A stretch of 64,000 nucleotides of DNA from JBCBKL01 sp963922565 (GCA_963922565.1 CAWUIQ010000013.1:1-64000); one strand, 5' to 3'. Counted from the stretch's first letter, positions 36,122 to 44,441 are shown. The notes: a model not told the origin generated them from the letters alone. Made by a program: numbers and translations.

Positions 36122-37036
36122 ATGACCGACAACACGATCTCTTCCATCGCCGCGAAGGCAGAAGCCGCGACACCACCCGCACGGGCCATGTCGCGCCATC
36201 TGTCGGGCTGGCTGCTGGCATCTCCGCTGGCGCTGGTTCTGGCGGTGTTTCTTGTGGCGCCCATCGTGATGATCGTGATCGTGAGCTTTTGGGGCGCGAC
36301 CGAATTTTCGATCTATCCCGCGTTTCAGCTCGACAATTATGAATTTCTCTTTGGCTCCGACGTGACCTATCGCGTCTTTGCCAACACCTTCAAATACGCC
36401 GTCATCACCTGGGCCTTCACACTGTTGATCGGCTTTACGGTGGCTTATTTCCTGGCCTTCCATGTCCGGTCGCTGAAATGGCAGGTCGCACTCTTTCTGC
36501 TCTGCACGATCCCGTTCTGGACCTCGAACATCATCCGCATGATATCGTGGATCCCGTTTCTCGGGCGGAACGGTCTGGCCAACTCGACCCTGATTTCCTG
36601 GGGCGTGATCGATGAGCCATTGGAATGGCTACTTTTCAGCGATTTCAGCGTGATACTAGCCTTTGTTCATCTTTATACGCTGTTCATGGTCGTGCCGATC
36701 TTCAACACGATGATGCGGATCGACAAGTCGCTGATCGAAGCCGCAGCAGATGCAGGGGCGAGCGGTTGGCAGACACTTTGGCATGTGGTCATCCCACTCA
36801 CCAAGCCGGGCATCATGATCGGGACGATTTTCGTCGTGACGCTGGTGATGGGCGATTTCATCACCGTAAGGTTCATGAGCGGCTCGCAATCCGCGAACGT
36901 GGGCCGGATGATCCAGAACGATATCGGGCTGCTTCAGTACCCTTCGGCCTCGGCCACCGCTGTCATCCTGCTGATCACCGTCCTGATGGTCATCGGCCTG
37001 CTCTTGCGTCTTGTCGACATTCGGAAGGAGCTGTGA
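36122..37036 (+). CDS. ABC importer permease, PotB-like
   Basis: This 304-aa inner-membrane protein has about six helices after a roughly 30-residue polar N-terminus, and the EAA loop EAAADAGASGWQTLWHVVIP. It belongs to the PotB/PotH group. Its stop shares one base with the next start (TGATG). Confidence 0.92.
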   Translation: MTDNTISSIAAKAEAATPPARAMSRHLSGWLLASPLALVLAVFLVAPIVMIVIVSFWGATEFSIYPAFQLDNYEFLFGSDVTYRVFANTFKYAVITWAFTLLIGFTVAYFLAFHVRSLKWQVALFLLCTIPFWTSNIIRMISWIPFLGRNGLANSTLISWGVIDEPLEWLLFSDFSVILAFVHLYTLFMVVPIFNTMMRIDKSLIEAAADAGASGWQTLWHVVIPLTKPGIMIGTIFVVTLVMGDFITVRFMSGSQSANVGRMIQNDIGLLQYPSASATAVILLITVLMVIGLLLRLVDIRKEL

Positions 37037-37875
37037 TGGAGCCGCGCCCCAAATCGTTCTATTTCCTCGCAGCGTTCTTCGTGCTGTTCCTGATCTTTCT
37101 CTATGGGCCGACACTTACCATCGCGATCCTGTCGTTTCAGGGGCCGGGCGGCGGGCTAACCTTTCCAATGCGGGGCGTGTCGCTGCACTGGTTCCGGGAC
37201 CTCTTTGAACAGCAGGCCGTGGGCGACATCTGGGGCTCGTTCTCACGTTCGCTGGTGCTGGGCCTCATGGTCATGGTGACCACGGTTGTCGTTTCGGTCA
37301 TGGGTGGGCTGGCATTTCGCAAGCGCTTCGGGGGTTCGGGCATCCTCTTTTACCTCATCATCACTTCGCTGGTGATCCCCTCGATCCTTGTTTCGCTTGG
37401 CGTGGGCCTGATCTGGTCGCAATCGGGGATGACGGTGCACTGGTCGACGAGCGGCTTCGGGGCACAGCTCACCTGGACGCTGCCATTCGGCCTTTTGATC
37501 ATGTTCGCCGTCTTCAACCGGTTCGACCAAAGCTATGAGGAGGCTGCCCGCGATCTTGGCGCATCCCCGTGGCAAACCATCCGGCACGTGGTGCTGCCGA
37601 TCATCGCACCCTCGTTGATCGGCGTCGCATTGTTCGGCTTTACCCTCAGCTATGACGAGTTTGCGCGCACCTTGCTGACCTCGGGCAGTCGCAACACGCT
37701 CCCGCTGGAGATTTTCGGCATGACAACGAACGTCACGACGCCCGTCATCTTTGCGCTCGGCACGCTTACGACGGTCTTTTCCTTCCTCGTAATCGCGCTT
37801 TTCCTGTTCGTGGTCTGGATCACCGACCGCCGCCGCAAGAGGCACGGATCGGACGCGGGCAAGGGTCTGGTCTGA
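37036..37875 (+). CDS. ABC importer permease, PotC-like
   Basis: This 279-aa inner-membrane protein has six hydrophobic segments and EEAARDLGASPWQTIRHVVL then P in its EAA loop. The ATG at 37036 has GGAAGGAG just upstream; longer in-frame readings run through the previous gene in another frame. It pairs with the PotB-like protein. Confidence 0.92.
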   Translation: MEPRPKSFYFLAAFFVLFLIFLYGPTLTIAILSFQGPGGGLTFPMRGVSLHWFRDLFEQQAVGDIWGSFSRSLVLGLMVMVTTVVVSVMGGLAFRKRFGGSGILFYLIITSLVIPSILVSLGVGLIWSQSGMTVHWSTSGFGAQLTWTLPFGLLIMFAVFNRFDQSYEEAARDLGASPWQTIRHVVLPIIAPSLIGVALFGFTLSYDEFARTLLTSGSRNTLPLEIFGMTTNVTTPVIFALGTLTTVFSFLVIALFLFVVWITDRRRKRHGSDAGKGLV

Positions 37876-37881
37876 GCGGAC

Positions 37882-38523
37882 ATGGCAATCGTCATCATCA
37901 ACCCAAACAGCACCGAGACCATGACCGAGGCAATGACGGAGATGGCCCGGCAGGCCGTGCCCGATTTGCGTTTTGACGGCTGGACCTCTCACCAAGGGCC
38001 GCCCGCGATTCAGGGGGTAAGGGATGGGGCGGCTGCGACGCCACCGCTTCTGGACTTGGTTCGCAAGGCCGATCAGCAGGGGGCGGACGGGATCATCATC
38101 GGCTGCTTTGACGACACGGCACTGAACGAGGCCGCGGCAACCGCGACCTGTCCGGTCGTCGGGATCGGGCAAGCGGCTTATCACCTCGCCGCGCTTCGCA
38201 ATTGGCGCTTCAGCGTCGTCACAACGATGCCGGTGTCCGTCCCGATCATCGAGGCGAATATCGATGCCGTTGGCCTAGGTGGGTTTCTCGGCAAGGTCAG
38301 GGCGTCGAATGTGCCGGTTCTCGAAATCGAGAATGATCCCGGCACGTCAGAGCAATTGATTCTGAGCGAAGCGAGACGGGCCGAGCAGGATGACGGTATA
38401 GACGCGGTCATCCTGGGTTGTGCGGGTATGGCCAACATCTCCAAAACGGTCGGCCAATCGCTCAACCGAGTTGTCGTGGATCCGGTTGTTGCAGCGGCAT
38501 CCTGCATGAAGTGGTTGTGCTGA
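37882..38523 (+). CDS. Asp/Glu/hydantoin racemase family protein
   Basis: This 213-aa protein starts MAIVIINPNSTETMT, the usual opening of the hydantoin racemase (HyuE) family. It has two candidate catalytic Cys residues (IIGCFDDTAL and ILGCAGMANI), as expected for a two-base cofactor-free racemase. It begins 7 nt after the PotC-like gene, so it is in the operon. It suggests that the imported compound is chiral and has an acidic alpha-proton, such as a hydantoin or a carbamoyl amino acid. Confidence 0.88.
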   Translation: MAIVIINPNSTETMTEAMTEMARQAVPDLRFDGWTSHQGPPAIQGVRDGAAATPPLLDLVRKADQQGADGIIIGCFDDTALNEAAATATCPVVGIGQAAYHLAALRNWRFSVVTTMPVSVPIIEANIDAVGLGGFLGKVRASNVPVLEIENDPGTSEQLILSEARRAEQDDGIDAVILGCAGMANISKTVGQSLNRVVVDPVVAAASCMKWLC

Positions 38524-38542
38524 CTGGGAACGGGATCCCAGT
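38523..38542 (+). other. Hairpin at the end of the racemase operon
   Basis: ACTGGGA-ACGGGA-TCCCAGT has perfect 7-base arms and begins at the last base of the racemase stop codon. It looks like a transcript-end hairpin but is not followed by a T-run, so intrinsic termination is uncertain. Confidence 0.45.
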
Positions 38543-38740
38543 TCCGATGGTCGTTCGGGTGGGGGGGAGGCTTCCAACTATCTACGGTCGAAGCTTTTTG
38601 TTGGACGTGACGCACAACCCGCCCAGATTTTGCGCAAAAGATGCATGCTTTGCTCGTTTTCAGGGCGACCACTGCCACCGACAACGCCACGCGGCCTTTG
38701 ATATTTGGTGGTGCGGCTCACGCGCGTCACCTTCAGACGC
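38543..38740 (+). promoter_or_regulatory. Non-coding stretch before the riboswitch, probable promoter region
   Basis: No convincing gene lies in 38543-38740. It contains the perfect 12-bp palindrome TTTTGCGCAAAA (38628-38639), followed by ATGCATGC. The promoter that drives the riboswitch transcript should lie here, but I cannot pick a reliable -35/-10 pair. Confidence 0.4.
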
Positions 38741-38856
38741 GCAGGGCATCTAGGGTTCCGCCTCAGGCGATGGGGGTCTGGTCCGAGAGAGGTCGCCGGT
38801 CTGGCAAATTCCAACCGGTACACGGCGGGACAAAATCCCGGGAGAACACTGCAACT
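38741..38856 (+). ncRNA. Guanidine-I riboswitch (ykkC motif)
   Basis: The conserved ykkC blocks occur in order: CTAGGGTTCCG (38750-38760), TGGTCCGAGAGAG (from about 38779) and ACACGGCGGGACAAAATCCC with GGGAGAAC (ending 38847). In established examples this aptamer binds free guanidinium and raises expression of guanidine transport or degradation genes. It lies about 80 nt before a NitT/TauT-type importer followed by an arginase-family enzyme, which fits. The exact 5' and 3' limits of the outer stem are approximate. Confidence 0.92.
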
Positions 38857-38877
38857 GAGGTCAGGCCGTTTTCTCCA

Positions 38878-38917
38878 GTTCCGCCACGGCTCCGTTCATC
38901 TTCGATCCCGGCGGAAC
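38878..38917 (+). promoter_or_regulatory. Expression-platform hairpin before the guanidine ABC operon
   Basis: GTTCCGCC (38878-38885) and GGCGGAAC (38910-38917) are perfect 8-base arms. The 3' arm ends 6 nt before the AAAGGAG ribosome site. The same GTTCCGCC sequence also occurs inside the aptamer core at 38755-38762, so GGCGGAAC could pair with either copy. Confidence 0.5.
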
Positions 38918-38935
38918 ATCGCAAAGGAGTTTCCT

Positions 38936-39994
38936 ATGCAAGTTTTTCGCCAAATCGTAGCGGGCGCGGCCGCGTTGCTGATCAGCACGGCAAGTGTTGC
39001 GACGGCGCAAGAGAAAACCGAATTCCGTGTCGCCTGGTCCATCTATGTCGGCTGGATGCCGTGGGGCTATCTCGAAGACAGCGGGATCATGGGCAAGTGG
39101 GCGGATAAGTACGGGATCGATGTCGAGATCGTGCAGATCAATGACTATGTCGAGTCGATCAACCAGTACACGGCGGGGGCCTTTGACGGCGTATCGGCAA
39201 CCAACATGGACACTCTGTCGATCCCCGCGGGTGGTGGCGTGGACACAACGGCGCTTATCGTAGGTGACTTTTCCAACGGCAATGACGCGGTGATCGTCAA
39301 GGGCGACGGCGATCTCGCTTCGCTCAAGGGCAAACCCGTCAACCTCGTCGAGTTGTCGGTGTCGCATTACCTTTTGGCCCGTGCGCTCGACAGCGTGGGC
39401 ATGAAGGAAGCCGACCTTGCGAGCGTCATAAACACGTCAGACGCAGATATGATTGCGGCGTTCGCGACGCCCGATGTCGAAGCGGTGGTGACATGGAACC
39501 CGCTGGTGTCGACCATTCTGGAAGACCCCAATGCCAGCAAGCTTTTCGACAGCTCCGACATCCCCGGAGAGATCATTGACCTCATGGTGGTCAACACCGA
39601 AACGCTTGAGGCCAACCCGGAGTTCGGCAAGGCCATGGCGGGGGCCTGGTACGAGGTGATGGGCCTGATGGCTGCGGGCGATGAGGCCGTTCTGACCGCG
39701 ATGGCCGAAGCCTCCGGCACGGATCTGGCGGGTTACAAGGCGCAGCTTGCGTCGACCGAGATGTTCTATGACCCCGCCGATGCCGTGGCGTTCACACAAA
39801 GTGCGGAGCTGCCAGCTACGATGGTCAATGTCGCGGAGTTCCTCTTTGACAAGGGCATCCTGGGTGAGGGCGCACCGTCGGCTGATTTCGTGGGTGTCGA
39901 GTACCCGGGCGGGACGATCACGGGCGACGCCAACAACGTCCAGTTCCGCTTTGACACGACCTATATGCAAATGGCTGCAGACGGGGCGCTGTGA
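38936..39994 (+). CDS. Guanidine-associated ABC importer binding protein, NitT/TauT type
   Basis: This 352-aa periplasmic protein has a signal peptide (MQVFRQIVAGAAALLIS, ending near ATAQ). The mature segment FRVAWSIYVGWMPWGYLEDS is characteristic of the urea-carboxylase-region/NitT-TauT receptors that follow ykkC RNAs. AAAGGAG precedes the ATG. The riboswitch and the downstream hydrolase make guanidinium the likely ligand. Confidence 0.9.
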   Translation: MQVFRQIVAGAAALLISTASVATAQEKTEFRVAWSIYVGWMPWGYLEDSGIMGKWADKYGIDVEIVQINDYVESINQYTAGAFDGVSATNMDTLSIPAGGGVDTTALIVGDFSNGNDAVIVKGDGDLASLKGKPVNLVELSVSHYLLARALDSVGMKEADLASVINTSDADMIAAFATPDVEAVVTWNPLVSTILEDPNASKLFDSSDIPGEIIDLMVVNTETLEANPEFGKAMAGAWYEVMGLMAAGDEAVLTAMAEASGTDLAGYKAQLASTEMFYDPADAVAFTQSAELPATMVNVAEFLFDKGILGEGAPSADFVGVEYPGGTITGDANNVQFRFDTTYMQMAADGAL

Positions 39995-40014
39995 TCTGAA
40001 GCTGGGGCAGAGCG

Positions 40015-40827
40015 ATGCGCCTGATCAACCGCCATCCGGGCATCACGCTGCGCGCAGCGCTGATCGCTCTGCCCTTTGCGCTTTTGTTTCTGGCCTACGC
40101 TTTGGGCTCGCAGGCCCGATTGGCCGAGAACCCATCGGACAAGCTGATGCCGTCGCCAGCCAAGATCGTCGAGACGGCGGCGCGTCTGCTGACCGAGCCG
40201 GACCGGCGGTCGGAAAAGATCCTGTTCTGGTACGACACATGGGCCAGCCTTGTCCGGCTGAGCCTTGGCGTCGGTATCTCGGCCGCGCTGGCGGTTGCGT
40301 TCGGGCTGTTGATCGGTCTCTTGCCCCATGTGCGGGCAACGTTGGCCGGGTTTGTCGCCGTGATTTCGATGATCCCGCCGCTTGCTGTCTTGCCGATCCT
40401 TTTCATCGTCTTCGGGCTCGGTGAGCTTTCGAAGGTGGTGCTGATCGTTGTGGGGATCCTGCCGTTTCTGATCCGCGATCTTTCTGCCCGTGTTCTTGAG
40501 ATCCCGCGCGAGATGATCGTGAAGGCGCAGACTCTGGGCGCCTCCAGCTGGGTGATCGCCCTGCGCGTTGCCCTGCCGCAGATGATGCCGCGTCTCATTC
40601 AGGCCGTGCGCCTATCGCTTGGACCCGCATGGTTGTTTCTGATCGCGGCAGAGGCAATCGCATCCGAGCAGGGCCTCGGCTACCGCATCTTCCTCGTGCG
40701 CCGCTTCCTCGCGATGGACGTGATACTCACCTATGTTATCTGGATCACTCTCCTGGCTTTTCTCATGGATGTGGGGCTGCGCTGGCTGTCGCGGCGGTTC
40801 TTTCCGTGGACGGAGGCGAGCATATGA
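40015..40827 (+). CDS. Guanidine-associated ABC importer permease
   Basis: This 270-aa inner-membrane permease of the NitT/TauT class has about six helices and the ATPase-contact loop VKAQTLGASSWVIALRVALP. It starts 21 nt after the binding-protein gene and overlaps the ATPase gene by 4 nt (ATGA at 40824). Confidence 0.92.
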   Translation: MRLINRHPGITLRAALIALPFALLFLAYALGSQARLAENPSDKLMPSPAKIVETAARLLTEPDRRSEKILFWYDTWASLVRLSLGVGISAALAVAFGLLIGLLPHVRATLAGFVAVISMIPPLAVLPILFIVFGLGELSKVVLIVVGILPFLIRDLSARVLEIPREMIVKAQTLGASSWVIALRVALPQMMPRLIQAVRLSLGPAWLFLIAAEAIASEQGLGYRIFLVRRFLAMDVILTYVIWITLLAFLMDVGLRWLSRRFFPWTEASI

Positions 40828-41591
40828 GCTTTGTCACCGCAGAGGGCATCTTTCAGTCCTACGGCCAGCGCCCGATCCTTGAGCGTGTGAATGTCAGTGT
40901 CGAGGAGGGCGAGTTCATCTCGATCGTCGGTGCCTCAGGCTGCGGGAAGTCGACCTTTCTGCGCCTGTTGCTCGCGCAGGAAACCCCGACGCGCGGCGAG
41001 ATACGGATCGACGGAGCCGACCCCGCCCGCGAGCCGGGGCTCGATCGTGGGGTCGTTTTCCAGAGGTATTCGGTCTTTCCGCACATGACTGTGGTCGAAA
41101 ACGTTATCGCGGGCGAAAGCTTTCGCCGCCCCTGGGGCCGTTTCTTCGGGGCGGAAAAGAGCAATGCGCGTCGACGCGCGATGGAAACGCTGGCCCGCTG
41201 CGGCCTCGACCACATGGCCGATGCCTATCCCGCTGCCCTGTCGGGGGGCATGCAACAAAGGCTGGCCATTGGGCAGGCGCTGGCCGCCAAGCCGCGCATC
41301 CTGTTGCTGGATGAACCGTTTGGCGCACTCGATCCGGGTACCCGGCTTTCCATGCATGACTTCCTCATGGATCTGCGGGCCGAGACGGGCATGACCGTTT
41401 TCATGGTCACCCACGATCTCGAAGAAGGGTTCAAGCTGGGTGACCGCGTTCTGGTCTTCGACAAACCCCGCTGGGACCCGGACTACCCCGACGTGATCGG
41501 TGCGACGATTACCTACGACTTCGATGCGCGCGACGGCGGCATCCCGTTTCAACAGATCAAGGAGGAAACCCATGTTCTTCGCCCTGCCTGA
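40824..41591 (+). CDS. Guanidine-associated ABC importer ATPase
   Basis: This 255-aa ATPase starts at the ATGA overlap (MSFVTAEGIFQSYGQ). It has Walker A GASGCGKS, signature LSGGMQQRLAIGQAL, Walker B LLLDEP and H-loop VTHD. Longer in-frame readings upstream are not ATPase-like and overlap the permease gene. Its 3' end overlaps the start of the hydrolase gene by 20 nt. Confidence 0.92.
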   Translation: MSFVTAEGIFQSYGQRPILERVNVSVEEGEFISIVGASGCGKSTFLRLLLAQETPTRGEIRIDGADPAREPGLDRGVVFQRYSVFPHMTVVENVIAGESFRRPWGRFFGAEKSNARRRAMETLARCGLDHMADAYPAALSGGMQQRLAIGQALAAKPRILLLDEPFGALDPGTRLSMHDFLMDLRAETGMTVFMVTHDLEEGFKLGDRVLVFDKPRWDPDYPDVIGATITYDFDARDGGIPFQQIKEETHVLRPA

Positions 41592-42816
41592 CCGCAGCCG
41601 GTCGCACCATCCGCGCGACCGCCGCGCGCCTGATCGGAGGGACCACCACCCAGACCTGACAAAGCTGCAGGGGTGGAAGTCGATGAAGGCCGAGGCGGAC
41701 ATTCCCGAAGGTCGCTGGGACGAAGAACGCCGCTGGGCCCTGCGTATGGGGCTAACGGGCGCAGACAGTATCGAAGATAAATCCATCCCCACTTTCGCGC
41801 GGGGCGAGCTACCCCACTACGCAGGCATCAACACCTTCCTCAAGGCGCCCTATGCCGAGGATGTAACGGAGGTCAAAGACTATGACGCCACTGTTCTTGG
41901 GATCCCGTTTGACGGGGGCACAACCTATCGTCCCGGTACCCGCTTTGGACCTCAGGGCGTGCGCAAGATCTCTGCGCTCTATACGCCTTACAATTACGAA
42001 ATGGGTGTCGACCTGCGCGAGCAAATGACGCTGTGTGACGCGGGCGACGTCTTTACCATCCCGGCCAACATCGAAAAGAGCTTTGACCAGATCAGCCGCG
42101 CCGTGAGCCATGTGTTCAGTTCCGGTTCGCTGCCGATCATGATTGGTGGTGACCATTCCATCGGCTTTCCCTGCGTACGGGGCATTGCGGAATGCACGTC
42201 GAAGAAAATCGGCATTGTCCACTTTGACCGCCATGCCGACATCCAGGAGAAGGATCTGGATGAGCGTATGCACACAACACCATGGTTTCATTCCACAAAC
42301 CTGCCGAATGTGCCCGCCAAGAACCTCGTTCAGGTCGGTATCGGTGGTTGGCAGGTCCCGCGTGAGGCGGTGAAGGTCGCGCGTGAGCGCGAGACCAATA
42401 TCATCACCATGTCCGACATGGAAAAGATGGGGATCGACAAAACCGCCGAGATGGCGCTGGAGATGGCGTGGGATGGGGTCGATATGGTCTATATGTCATT
42501 CGACATCGACAGCATCGACTGCGGCTTTGTCCCCGGCACCGGCTGGCCTGAACCCGGCGGGTTCCTCCCGCGCGAAGCGCTGGCGCTGGCCTCAAAGGTC
42601 GCGGCCGAGGGCATCTGCGGCATGGAGCTGGTCGAGGTCTCGCCACCTTATGACACGTCGGACATCACCGCGCTGATGGGTACGCGCGTGATCGTGGACG
42701 TGCTGGGCAGTCTGGTGGCGTCAGGCAAGCTGGGCAAACACAAGACCCATATCGACAAGCCCGTCACGATCCCGCATGGCGAATTCGAAGGGCGGAGGTG
42801 GTCCAATGCCACATGA
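41572..42816 (+). CDS. gdmH: Arginase-family hydrolase, probable nickel-dependent guanidine hydrolase
   Basis: This 414-aa ureohydrolase keeps all binuclear-metal ligands: His195 (GGDHS), Asp219, His221 and Asp223 (HFDRHAD), Asp311 and Asp313 (SFDIDSID). FVPGTGWPEPGG follows. It is longer than agmatinases (about 300-320 aa), as known guanidine hydrolases (GdmH) are. Those enzymes are Ni-dependent and give urea and ammonium. The ATG at 41572 follows AAGGAGG and yields a His/Arg-rich tail of 37 residues; an ATG at 41683 is an alternative start. Riboswitch, importer and enzyme form one unit, which favours guanidine over agmatine. Confidence 0.85.
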   Translation: MFFALPDRSRSHHPRDRRAPDRRDHHPDLTKLQGWKSMKAEADIPEGRWDEERRWALRMGLTGADSIEDKSIPTFARGELPHYAGINTFLKAPYAEDVTEVKDYDATVLGIPFDGGTTYRPGTRFGPQGVRKISALYTPYNYEMGVDLREQMTLCDAGDVFTIPANIEKSFDQISRAVSHVFSSGSLPIMIGGDHSIGFPCVRGIAECTSKKIGIVHFDRHADIQEKDLDERMHTTPWFHSTNLPNVPAKNLVQVGIGGWQVPREAVKVARERETNIITMSDMEKMGIDKTAEMALEMAWDGVDMVYMSFDIDSIDCGFVPGTGWPEPGGFLPREALALASKVAAEGICGMELVEVSPPYDTSDITALMGTRVIVDVLGSLVASGKLGKHKTHIDKPVTIPHGEFEGRRWSNAT

Positions 42817-43234
42817 CATCGTGAATGGTCATATCGGCCACAACCATGACCACGATCATCTGCACAGCCATCTCAAACCCGAAGATGAGGCGGCCGAACT
42901 ACAGGTTCTGGCCGAGCAGTTCATCGACGGCTTCGTCGCCGCGCGGGACAAGATGTCTTATCTGCGCTTGGCCGGCGTACCGCTCGAGCGACCCGAAAAG
43001 GGGGGAAGCGCGCAGATGAAGCTGGTCGATGTGCAGCTGACGACCGAATGGCAAGTCGGCACGGCGTCGCCCTCCTTCGGATCGCGGGAGCTCAGCTATC
43101 TGCCATATCCGGGCGAGATGGTGACCGAACGCACCAATCTGGGGTTTGTCTATGTGTCGCTTGACGCAAAAGAGGTGGTGGACCTGCGTTCATTCCTGCA
43201 TGCGCGTCACGCGCATGGAGAGGGCGGATCATGA
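42806..43234 (+). CDS. Small His-rich protein, candidate metal chaperone for the guanidine hydrolase
   Basis: This 142-aa soluble protein has an N-terminal run with eight His within residues 3-22 (GHNHDHDHLHSH), a typical Ni/Zn/Co-binding tail, and ends RHAHGEGGS. The rest is not recognised and is not HypA- or HypB-like. It overlaps the hydrolase gene by 11 nt with GGCGGAGGTGG upstream, so it is tightly coupled to it. Guanidine hydrolases studied elsewhere need HypA/HypB-like nickel chaperones; this protein could fill a comparable role, which is inference. Confidence 0.75.
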   Translation: MPHDIVNGHIGHNHDHDHLHSHLKPEDEAAELQVLAEQFIDGFVAARDKMSYLRLAGVPLERPEKGGSAQMKLVDVQLTTEWQVGTASPSFGSRELSYLPYPGEMVTERTNLGFVYVSLDAKEVVDLRSFLHARHAHGEGGS

Positions 43235-43425
43235 GGTATGCCCTGCTGCTGGTCCTTTTGGCGCAGCCGGCCCACGCTCATCACGAAGCGGTCGCCGTAT
43301 CCATTCTGCCCAGCCTGGTGGCTTTGCTCGCTCCGGTGGCTGTTGCGCTAGTGACGGCGTGGCGGTGGTGGATGCGACGCCGCGGCAGGCCGCATAGAGA
43401 TCAACGGTCTATAAGCGAGAACTGA
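43231..43425 (+). CDS. Small membrane protein of the guanidine operon
   Basis: This 64-aa protein has a signal-like N-terminus (MRYALLLVLLAQPAHA), then HH and one hydrophobic helix (about residues 24-45), ending in a basic tail (RRRGRPHR). Its start overlaps the previous gene as ATGA. The mature N-terminus, with HH just after the predicted cleavage site, might bind metal outside the membrane. I do not recognise the family. Confidence 0.65.
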   Translation: MRYALLLVLLAQPAHAHHEAVAVSILPSLVALLAPVAVALVTAWRWWMRRRGRPHRDQRSISEN

Positions 43426-43481
43426 GGCTGCAAAAGCACAACTAGGCAAATCTTACGGCCAGATTGGTGAAAGGGTTAGCG

Positions 43482-44441
43482 TCACGTCAGGCGCAATTCG
43501 TCGGACGGAACGCCGTGTTGAGCCAGAAAGCCAAGAACCGTCGAACGGAGCAGCAGGCCGAAGGAATTGCCGCCGGCCCGTCCGCTATGAATTGCGATCA
43601 GCCTTCGGTTGCCGTTGGATTCCTTGAGCCAGATTGGCGCGCCGCTTAGTCCGGGCCGCGCGCTGATACGATACCGCAGAAGCGGTGCACGCGCTCCGCC
43701 GGCGCTCAATCGGGGCCGCACAGCATCAATCAGGTTGAAGCCACGCCGCATCTGGCGGTTGCCTCCGGCGATCATCGGAAAGCCGGCGACATTGACCATT
43801 CGATGAGTAATCGTATCGCCAAAGAGATTGGTGAACTTCTTGACTGAATCGCCGCTTTTCGACCCAAACCAACCGAATTTCTCCTTCGTGCCGGGAACGC
43901 GTATCTTTCCGAGGCTCTTGAAATTCTTGCGATTGACGCGGACCAGCGCGTAGTCGAACAGCCGGGCTTTGTCGCGGTTGGAGTCAAACAACCCCTCCGG
44001 TGTGTATGTTTGCTTGGTCGATGAGCGCCAGACCCCGAAAGGTGCGCTTGCCGGAAGAGCGCCCGCGGGAACCTGTGCCGGGACGATGTGAACCTCGGTT
44101 GGCTTGTACCGTTTGGTCCCCTTTATCGCGCGGACGTTGTGTCCGGCGGTCAGGATGTAGCGGGCAGAAATGAGCACGCCGGTGCCGGCCAGCCAAGCGC
44201 CGCCAATCGGCGTTCCGACCACGGGAAAATTCAGGTCGCTGCGGGGGTACTTCACGAGGATCTTGCACACCCAGCGATATGGAATGCTGCGTGTGTTTGC
44301 GACCGGCACCAGATTGGGACCTGCTGCGGGACCGGGCGGCGCTGCCTGATAGTCGCCCGCCCAAAGGTCCGGGTCCCCGAATTCGTCAAGCTCGTCAAAT
44401 TCGTCCATCTCATCCAGCGCGTCAAAAGGGTATTCAAGCAT
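43482..44441 (-). CDS. Trypsin/V8-like serine protease with acidic N-terminal tail
   Basis: This 319-aa chymotrypsin-fold protease has an intact triad: His101 (LTAGHNV), Asp163 (FDYALVRV) and Ser266 (RPGLSGAPIW). No signal peptide is seen; instead the first 30 residues are highly acidic (DEMDEFDELDEFGDPD). Related V8-type enzymes cut after Glu or Asp, but the specificity here cannot be read with confidence. It is divergent from genes for two proteins with similar acidic tails, suggesting a shared function. The family is broad and the role is unknown. Confidence 0.85.
   Translation of the reverse strand: MLEYPFDALDEMDEFDELDEFGDPDLWAGDYQAAPPGPAAGPNLVPVANTRSIPYRWVCKILVKYPRSDLNFPVVGTPIGGAWLAGTGVLISARYILTAGHNVRAIKGTKRYKPTEVHIVPAQVPAGALPASAPFGVWRSSTKQTYTPEGLFDSNRDKARLFDYALVRVNRKNFKSLGKIRVPGTKEKFGWFGSKSGDSVKKFTNLFGDTITHRMVNVAGFPMIAGGNRQMRRGFNLIDAVRPRLSAGGARAPLLRYRISARPGLSGAPIWLKESNGNRRLIAIHSGRAGGNSFGLLLRSTVLGFLAQHGVPSDELRLT

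Noticed and set aside
38181..38690. Minus-strand open frame overlapping the racemase gene and the gap after it
   Set aside because: No ribosome site or motif, and mostly antisense to the racemase.
41572..42816. Plain agmatinase call for the arginase-family gene
   Set aside because: Length, riboswitch and NitT/TauT importer context fit guanidine better, though the enzyme family alone does not exclude other guanidino compounds.
42806..43234. HypA/HypB nickel chaperone
   Set aside because: It has a His-rich tail but no zinc-finger Cys pairs (HypA) and no GTPase motifs (HypB).
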